Source: an uncultured Eubacteriales bacterium (GTDB lineage Bacteria > Bacillota > Clostridia > Peptostreptococcales > Anaerovoracaceae). From it: a stretch of DNA of 6,134 nucleotides. Positions 5,233 through 6,134 of the stretch are shown here, one piece after another. Made by a program: the position numbers and the translations under genes. A model generated the notes under the pieces. The model was not told where the DNA came from, made no database searches, and saw only the letters and a program-made list of their open reading frames with translations. How positions within the stretch are numbered: the first letter of the stretch is position 1; the number at the start of each line of letters is the position of its first letter. The stretch is from NCBI GenBank assembly GCA_910585135.1, contig CAJUEB010000043.1, forward strand, positions 1-6,134, written 5' to 3'.

Positions 5233-6012
5233 ATGAATAATACCATAACGAGGCTGGATTTCGAACGATTATTGGAGCAACATGAGCAACTTCGAAAGCG
5301 GCAGCGTTCCGAATTGAAAAGAATGCCGGAAGGCAGTTTAAACATCCGCAAGGGAAAGGGGTGTGTATATTATTATCATTGCCTTGATGGGAGGCGAAGG
5401 GGAATCACCGGTAATCAAGATTTAGCGTTTTCTTTGGCGAGAAAAAAGTATTTGAACATTTCACTTAAATTAATTGAACGGAATATTCATTCGTTGATTT
5501 CATTGGTGGAAAATTATCATGATCTTATCCCGGAATATATAATAGGAAAGCTTCCTCACAACTTTCAAACCCTTCCCCATAAGATATATCTTCCGTATGA
5601 TCGTAAGCGGGATGCTTGGATGGATGAACCGTATGAGCAGAGCCACTATCATTGCGTTGAAAAAGATCATGTTACGGCACAAGGTTTGTGGGTGCGATCA
5701 AAGTCAGAAGTTATTATTGCTGAGAAATTAGATGCGTATCATGTTCCGTCTCGATATGAGCAGATGCTGTATATTGGGCAGTATTATTTTGCTCCTGACT
5801 TTACGATTTTGACGCAGGACGGATTGAAGTATTGGGAGCATTGCGGGTTGGTGAACGATAAGACTTATATGCGTAAACACCATTGGAAGATGAACCTGTA
5901 TGAAAGGGCTGGAATTGTACCGTGGAAAAATCTCATCGTGACATATGACGATGAGAATGGCGGGCTGGATTCCCGCATTATCGAATCGGAGATCGTCAAT
6001 AAACTTTTATAA
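5233..6012 (+). CDS. Uncharacterised protein with PD-(D/E)XK-like nuclease pattern
   Basis: The product has 259 residues and no signal peptide or membrane segment. Residues 8-30 form a charged, probably helical N terminus. Residues 32-60 hold a PEGSL-x-I segment and a YYYH motif. The C-terminal half matches the PD-(D/E)XK fold in order: a helix with Glu159 in RSKSE, strands, Asp189 in FAPDFTIL, then Glu202 in WEHCGL, where the usual lysine position is His203, followed by a lysine-rich helix. I recall similar unnamed proteins in gut Clostridia with the same RSKSE, PDFT and WEH-x-G blocks, but this was not checked. By analogy it may cut nucleic acid; the substrate is unknown. No methyltransferase, recombinase or phage gene adjoins it. 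It is driven by a consensus promoter on AT-rich DNA, suggesting acquisition or an accessory role. Confidence 0.8.
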   Translation: MNNTITRLDFERLLEQHEQLRKRQRSELKRMPEGSLNIRKGKGCVYYYHCLDGRRRGITGNQDLAFSLARKKYLNISLKLIERNIHSLISLVENYHDLIPEYIIGKLPHNFQTLPHKIYLPYDRKRDAWMDEPYEQSHYHCVEKDHVTAQGLWVRSKSEVIIAEKLDAYHVPSRYEQMLYIGQYYFAPDFTILTQDGLKYWEHCGLVNDKTYMRKHHWKMNLYERAGIVPWKNLIVTYDDENGGLDSRIIESEIVNKLL

Positions 6013-6027
6013 TTTTCGAAACGGGTC

Positions 6028-6134
6028 GTCTGCGAGTTTTTTGCCAGTCGTCTGCGGGGTGTTTGCCCGTTGTTTGCCTGTCGTCTGTGGGTTGTTTGCG
6101 AGTTTTGGCCAGTTGTTTACCGGTTTTTTGCCTG
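6028..6134 (+). repeat. Degenerate 11-base GT-rich array running off the window
   Basis: Sixteen bases after the nuclease-like gene, units of 11 bases begin at 6028, 6039, 6050, 6061, 6072, 6083, 6094 and 6115, with a 10-base unit at 6105 and a partial one at 6126. The consensus is about GTYTGCCNGTT; examples are gtttgcccgtt, gtttgcctgtc, gtctgtgggtt and gtttaccggtt. The end lies outside the window. The + strand is nearly devoid of A. No gene is seen in it. Confidence 0.75.

Overview
The window looks like chromosomal DNA from an anaerobic Gram-positive bacterium of the Clostridia type, possibly a gut Lachnospiraceae relative. The basis is strong AGGAGG ribosome sites, an NAD-type glyceraldehyde-3-phosphate dehydrogenase of Firmicutes character, nickel-iron hydrogenase maturation genes, and a final gene resembling orphan nuclease-like proteins I remember from gut Clostridia. 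All assignments come from reading motifs; no database was searched. All recognised genes lie on the + strand. G and T exceed C and A in most spacers on this strand, which would fit it being the leading strand.

Layout. 2-721 is the 3' two-thirds of hypD, cut by the window edge. 862-1659 is proC (proline biosynthesis) and 1773-2756 is hypE. The three probably form one transcription unit in which a proline gene sits between two hydrogenase maturation genes. HypD carries the scaffold on which the Fe(CN)2CO group is built, and HypE makes the cyanide ligand from carbamoyl groups. 3235-4248 is a complete glycolytic gapA-type gene with its own likely promoter. A 984-base non-coding stretch follows: a 37-bp tandem repeat array, a perfect 16-bp hairpin, a 21-bp duplication, then an AT-rich part with a consensus sigma-A promoter (TTGACA-17-TATAAT) and a leader of about 290 bases. 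That leader precedes 5233-6012, an uncharacterised protein with a PD-(D/E)XK-like nuclease pattern.

The most unusual feature is in the spacers. Four of them (hypD-proC, proC-hypE, after hypE, after the nuclease-like gene) can be written as successive degenerate 11-base units, in one place shifting to 10 bases. The spacer after gapA carries 37-bp and roughly 10-bp repeats instead. In proC-hypE and after hypE the arrays start almost directly after the stop codon and run about ten units (110 bases). Consensus and base composition differ between spacers, so this is not one dispersed element. It looks like repeated local tandem growth, or selection for helically phased spacers.

The second point of interest is the leader and orphan nuclease-like gene near the right end: a strong promoter, an 11-bp inverted repeat 183 bases apart, a 31-base-offset direct repeat and tiny open frames, on DNA visibly more AT-rich than its surroundings.
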